NCBI GenBank assembly: GCA_963739995.1
Contig: CAVUCH010000008.1
Span: forward strand, 1-64,000
Source: CAVUCH01 sp963739995
GTDB taxonomy: Bacteria > Acidobacteriota > Vicinamibacteria > Vicinamibacterales > JAENWD01
Reading direction: 5' to 3'
DNA: 64,000 nt
Shown: piece by piece, positions 60,859 through 64,000 of the stretch
Layout of the letters: every line of letters starts with the position of its first letter
Numbering within the stretch: position 1 is the first letter of the stretch
The notes under the pieces: model-generated
The model's database searches: none
What the model was told of the DNA's origin: nothing
What the model saw: only the letters and a program-made list of their open reading frames with translations
Program-made: the position numbers and the translations under genes

Positions 60859-62035
60859 GATCAGATGACAGGCTGCGCCCTCTCGTTTCCGGGATCCAGA
60901 TCCACAGCACAGCCGCGAGCACGAAGGCGCCGCTCGTAATCGAGAACGCCGTTCCAAGGCCATACTGCACGGCGAGCGTGCCAACGGTGAACGGCGCAAA
61001 CGCCGACAGCCCGCGGCCCATGTTGTATGTCACCCCTTGCGCAGTCGCGCGAACGGCGGTCGGGAAGATTTCAGCCGTCACCGCGCCGAAGCCGCTGAAG
61101 TAGCCGGTGCCGAAAAATGCCACGAACGGACCCAGCAGCAGCAGTGCCAGCGGATCACGCGTGGCGCCATAGATCGGGACGAGCACCGCGGCCACGAGCA
61201 GGTAGGTGACATATGTGCGGCGGCGGCCGAACCGGTCCGACAGGAACCCGAAGCTCACATAGCCGAGCCACATCCCGGCCTGCATGAGGACGATCCATGT
61301 GGACGAGCGCAGAAGCGACAGCCCGGCGCCGCCCTGGGCCGCCGGCCGCGCGAGGTACGCCGGGATCCACGTGAAGAGTCCCCACCAGGCGAACATCGTC
61401 GCGGCATTCATCGCGGCGACAATCAGCCCAAGGCGCAGCAGCGGGCCGTCGAGCGCGTCATGGAGGCCCTTGGCCGTGGCCGGGCGCGCGCGGCCGTCCC
61501 GCCAGACCTGTGACTCCTCCACCGACCGGCGGATCCACAGGGTGAGCAGCGCCGGGGCGACGCCCGCCAGAAACACCCCTCGCCAGCCCCAGACCGGCAG
61601 CACCACCGCGTTCACCGCAGCCGCGGCCGCGTAGCCGACCGCCCAGGCGCTCTGCATCACGCCGAGGGCCTTGCCTCGGTGCTGCGCCGGCCAGGTCTCG
61701 GCGACCAGCGCAGCGCCGGTCGCCCACTCGCCCCCCATGCCCAAGCCGAGGATGATGCGGAACAACGCGAGCTGCTCGACGGACTGCGCAAGTCCGCAGG
61801 CAGCCGTCGCCAGGGAGTACACCGCGATGGACCCGGTCAGCGCGCGGGTCCGGCCGACACGGTCGGCCAGCCACCCAAACAGCGCACCGCCAACGCCGAG
61901 GAGGCCAGCGGCAACGCGATCAGCAGCCCGCTGGCGCGATCGCTGAGCGCGAATTCGCGCCGGATGTCGTCCAGTACCGAACGAGTACAGCAGGACGTCC
62001 ATCGCGTCCAGCATCCACCCGAGCGAGGCCGCCAC
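60848..62035 (-). CDS. MFS transporter, sugar/metabolite type, with two compensating frameshifts
   Basis: 395 residues as readable, 12 helices. LADRVGRTRALTGSI (loop 2-3 motif), GLGMGGEWATGAALVAETWPAQHRGKALG and FLSDRFGRRRTYV are typical of the metabolite:H+ symporter group. Between about 61892 and 61977 the frame reads RHPARIRAQRSRQRAAD, but the neighbouring frame gives a perfect MFS helix (VLDDIRREFALSDRASGLLI). An extra base near 61977 and a missing base near 61891 explain this. The N-terminus probably extends upstream (TANWWRSAPASARRAL) to about 62086, with CTG as the only start-like codon. Substrate unknown. Confidence 0.85.
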   Translation of the reverse strand: MAASLGWMLDAMDVLLYSFGTGRHPARIRAQRSRQRAADRVAAGLLGVGGALFGWLADRVGRTRALTGSIAVYSLATAACGLAQSVEQLALFRIILGLGMGGEWATGAALVAETWPAQHRGKALGVMQSAWAVGYAAAAAVNAVVLPVWGWRGVFLAGVAPALLTLWIRRSVEESQVWRDGRARPATAKGLHDALDGPLLRLGLIVAAMNAATMFAWWGLFTWIPAYLARPAAQGGAGLSLLRSSTWIVLMQAGMWLGYVSFGFLSDRFGRRRTYVTYLLVAAVLVPIYGATRDPLALLLLGPFVAFFGTGYFSGFGAVTAEIFPTAVRATAQGVTYNMGRGLSAFAPFTVGTLAVQYGLGTAFSITSGAFVLAAVLWIWIPETRGRSLSSDRRD

Positions 62036-62200
62036 GAGTGCTCTCCGCGCGGATGCCGGTGCCGAACGCCACCAGTTCGCTGTCAGTTGTCGATCCTCAC
62101 GGTAAGTTGGAGGTGCCCGTCGTGGCGCCCGGTGGAGCGGCCGTCCGGTGACTCAGCCGCAGGCCCCCGTATGGCAATGAAGGGTACGCGGCGAGGCAGA

Positions 62201-62962
62201 TCACGCCCCGGGGGCCACCACTCGCACCCCGGTCCCCTCGAGGGCGGCGCGCACGGCACGGGCGAGCTCCGCAGCGCCAGGGGTGTCGCCATGTATGCAG
62301 AGCGTGTCGGCACGCACAGGAACAGTACGATCCGAGTCGAGGCTGCGCACGTGGCCATCCCGGACGATGCCGATCGCCCGGCGGGCGACGAGAGCCGCAT
62401 CGTGAATGAGGGCACCTGCCACGTGTCGAGGGGCCAGCGAGCCGTCGGCCAGGTAGGCGCGGTCCGCGAACGCCTCAGCGGCGGGGGACAATCCCGCGTC
62501 GGTTGCGGCCTCGATCATCGAGGAGCCCGCGAGGCCGACGAGCACGAGGCTGGGGTCCAGAGACGCAACGGCCCGCGCGATCGCAGAGGCGAGCGCCGGG
62601 TCCCTCGCCGCCTGGTTGTAGAGCGCGCCGTGCGGCTTTACGTGTGCGAGTCGCACGCCTTCGGCCCGCGCAATGCCGAGGAGCGCCGCCACCTGATAGA
62701 GCACGAGGTCTTCGACGTCGCGCGCCGGGAGCGCCATCGCGCGACGGCCGAACCCCTGGAGATCGGGGTACCCGGGATGCGCACCGATGCGCACGCCCGC
62801 CTCGGCAGCCAGGCGGATTGTGCGGCGAATGACGGAAGGGTCACCCGCGTGGAAACCGCAGGCGATGTTTACCGAGGTGACGTGGGCGAGAAGCGCCGCA
62901 TCGTCGCCGAGCACCCATGCCCCGAACGACTCGCCGGCGTCTGTGTTCAGGTCGACGCGCAT
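62201..62962 (-). CDS. pxpA: 5-oxoprolinase subunit A (LamB/YcsF family)
   Basis: 253 residues from ATG 62962; a longer frame runs through the terminator upstream and is rejected. Signatures: VDLNTDAGESFGAWVLGDDAALLAHVTSVNIACGFHAGDP (split), GAHPGYPDLQGFGRR, VKPHGALYNQA and LCIHGDTPGA. With PxpB and PxpC it opens 5-oxoproline to glutamate using ATP. Neither partner is in the window. Confidence 0.92.
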   Translation of the reverse strand: MRVDLNTDAGESFGAWVLGDDAALLAHVTSVNIACGFHAGDPSVIRRTIRLAAEAGVRIGAHPGYPDLQGFGRRAMALPARDVEDLVLYQVAALLGIARAEGVRLAHVKPHGALYNQAARDPALASAIARAVASLDPSLVLVGLAGSSMIEAATDAGLSPAAEAFADRAYLADGSLAPRHVAGALIHDAALVARRAIGIVRDGHVRSLDSDRTVPVRADTLCIHGDTPGAAELARAVRAALEGTGVRVVAPGA

Positions 62963-62971
62963 CCGGGCGCC

Positions 62972-63008
62972 CAAAAAAGGAAAGGGCATCGCGTGACGCG
63001 ATGCCCTT
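62972..63008 (-). terminator. Rho-independent terminator, leftward
   Basis: Two 13-base arms (62982-62994 and 62996-63008) are perfect complements around a single base. Read leftward, the stem is followed by TTTCCTTTTTT. This is the clearest intrinsic terminator in the window. It ends a transcript coming from the right, 10 bases before the pxpA start. Confidence 0.9.
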
Positions 63009-63244
63009 GACCTATCGCCCGGCCCGGCTCCCCAGCACAATCACGGCGCCCTTGCCGTAATCTTCGGACCAGCGACGGCTCGAGAGAGAGCAATGTACGT
63101 GCCGTGCATGGGCTTCGCACGGGCAGGCGATTGCGGCGGAAACGGCGATCGTGCCGGGTGCGGGCGCTCACGAAACGTGCAAAACCATACGCCAAATTTA
63201 CACACCGGCGACAAGTTACACGGCCTCTGGCGCCGTGCGCCGCA
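63009..63244. other. 236-base stretch between the DGQHR gene and the terminator
   Basis: There is no convincing protein frame. It is either a long 3' untranslated region of the DGQHR gene or a small RNA gene ending at the strong terminator (62972-63008). TATAGT on the minus strand, overlapping the DGQHR stop codon, could be a -10 element, but no good -35 is placed correctly. Confidence 0.35.
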
Positions 63245-64000
63245 CTATACGGCTGCGCCCTCCGGATACTGCAACGCCAGGCGCAGCTCGCGAGCGAGCC
63301 CCTCGACCGAACCACCATTGCCCTTCCAGGCGCCGTCGGTTTCGAATCGCAGGTCGCCGATGCGCCGGCCCCACGGCGCGATCACGCGGCCGATGGCCCG
63401 GAAGTCGGTCCGTTCGGCATGCTCCTGATCGAGCCGGCGCACGACGTCGGGCGCCACGCGCACGAACGCGCGCAGCGCCGGCGCGGACCGGATGCTGTAC
63501 TTGCGGCCGTTCCAGGCGGCCCCGAACACGAGGGCGATTTGTTTGAAGTAGTTCACGTAGAAGCGTTTCGATTCCTCGAGGAACTCGCTCCCCTTCCGCC
63601 CGGCCCCGAAGGCGTCGGCCTCAAACAGCTTCTTCAGCTCCTGCGCGAGCGGCGCCTGCGCCACCTTGCCCTTCCCCACTCCGAGCAGCTTGATGTTCTT
63701 GAACAACGGCGAGTCGTCACGCTCGTTGAGCGCGCGCACGATATCGTGCGCCGCCGCGAGATTCTCGTCCCGGTATAGCTGCCGGCCGGAGAGCGACACC
63801 AGGTGCGAGGGGTTCAGGCGCGTGTGCTTGGCGTTGATCGTGACGAACATCTGCACGACATGATCTTCGGGCAACTGATCGAAGATGATGGCGGGCACCG
63901 TGAACTGATCCGCTCCGAATGTGTCGAGCGCGGCGTGGAGCGCCAGCAGCCGGTGCTGCCCATCGATCGCGCGGAGGATCCCCTCGCGCTCGGGCACCTT
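63245..64000 (-). CDS. DGQHR-domain protein, 5' end outside the window
   Basis: At least 251 residues are visible, entering from the right edge. The namesake motif is in ILRAIDGQHRLLALHAA, followed by VPAIIFDQLPEDHVVQMFVTINAKHTRLNPSHL, the conserved core of DGQHR/DndB-like proteins. DndB-type members regulate DNA phosphorothioation islands, but many DGQHR proteins stand alone with unknown roles. No dnd genes are visible, so no such role is claimed. Confidence 0.85.
   Translation of the reverse strand, partial: KVPEREGILRAIDGQHRLLALHAALDTFGADQFTVPAIIFDQLPEDHVVQMFVTINAKHTRLNPSHLVSLSGRQLYRDENLAAAHDIVRALNERDDSPLFKNIKLLGVGKGKVAQAPLAQELKKLFEADAFGAGRKGSEFLEESKRFYVNYFKQIALVFGAAWNGRKYSIRSAPALRAFVRVAPDVVRRLDQEHAERTDFRAIGRVIAPWGRRIGDLRFETDGAWKGNGGSVEGLARELRLALQYPEGAAV

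Noticed and set aside
63245..64000. DNA phosphorothioation (dnd) island
   Set aside because: Only one DGQHR-domain gene is visible; no dndA/C/D/E or restriction genes, and most DGQHR proteins are not DndB.

Overview
The window is high-GC bacterial chromosome, most likely from a soil or sediment member of the Acidobacteriota (Vicinamibacteria-like). The basis is a VWFA-related protein of the type typical of acidobacteria, DUF4097 and DUF2339 proteins, a TonB receptor with an N-terminal carboxypeptidase-regulatory-like domain, futalosine-pathway menaquinone genes, and non-coding minisatellites and short hairpin repeats between genes. I see no rRNA, tRNA, CRISPR array, insertion sequence, prophage or plasmid gene. 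This is ordinary chromosome carrying biosynthetic operons, with a few unusual gene architectures.

Layout. 0-6 kb: secreted and envelope proteins of unknown role. 6-10 kb: a secreted GH3 glycosidase and moaB-moeA (molybdopterin). 10-20 kb: Mn-type SOD, nadA, mqnE, a cobalamin riboswitch driving btuB-btuD-btuC-btuF, and mqnD. 20-24 kb: a three-gene overlapping set of a protease-dead HtrA/PDZ protein and two CPA2-type antiporter-like proteins. 24-28 kb: a leftward sulfur operon of cysM, a JAMM peptidase (mec-like), a CysO-MoeZ-rhodanese fusion and iscS. 28-42 kb: mixed metabolic and repair genes (DJ-1/PfpI, ATP-grasp, membrane MutS-like ATPase, LolA-like, AlkA-like glycosylase, SIMPL, a glutaredoxin with an in-frame UGA, CaiB, UbiE/MenG, Gph, QueD/QueC, a bacterial deoxyhypusine-synthase-like enzyme). 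42-47 kb: an HD-GYP/GAF/GGDEF signalling protein, a flavoreductase, a BON lipoprotein and fabI. 47-56.5 kb: an arginine regulon, argR-argG-argH leftward and argC-B-D-A-J-F rightward from a shared control region. 56.5-64 kb: fadD, DUF2339, an MFS transporter, pxpA and a partial DGQHR-domain gene.

The two strongest observations are these. (1) At 34357-34608 a glutaredoxin-like gene carries TGA exactly at the first cysteine of its CxxC motif. A hairpin downstream fits the bacterial SECIS pattern, so the product is a candidate selenoprotein. (2) At 23.9-28.0 kb the CysO/Mec/CysM protein-thiocarboxylate route to cysteine is encoded with the carrier fused in front of its own E1-like activating enzyme. 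The internal Gly-Gly would have to be released by proteolysis, and a JAMM peptidase is encoded next door.

Three genes (btuB, argG and the MFS gene) carry four apparent single-base indels. Because argG should be needed and the MFS pair compensate each other, these look more like long-read consensus errors than decay. The start codons given for several genes are chosen from visible ribosome-binding sites and family length, not from the longest open frame.
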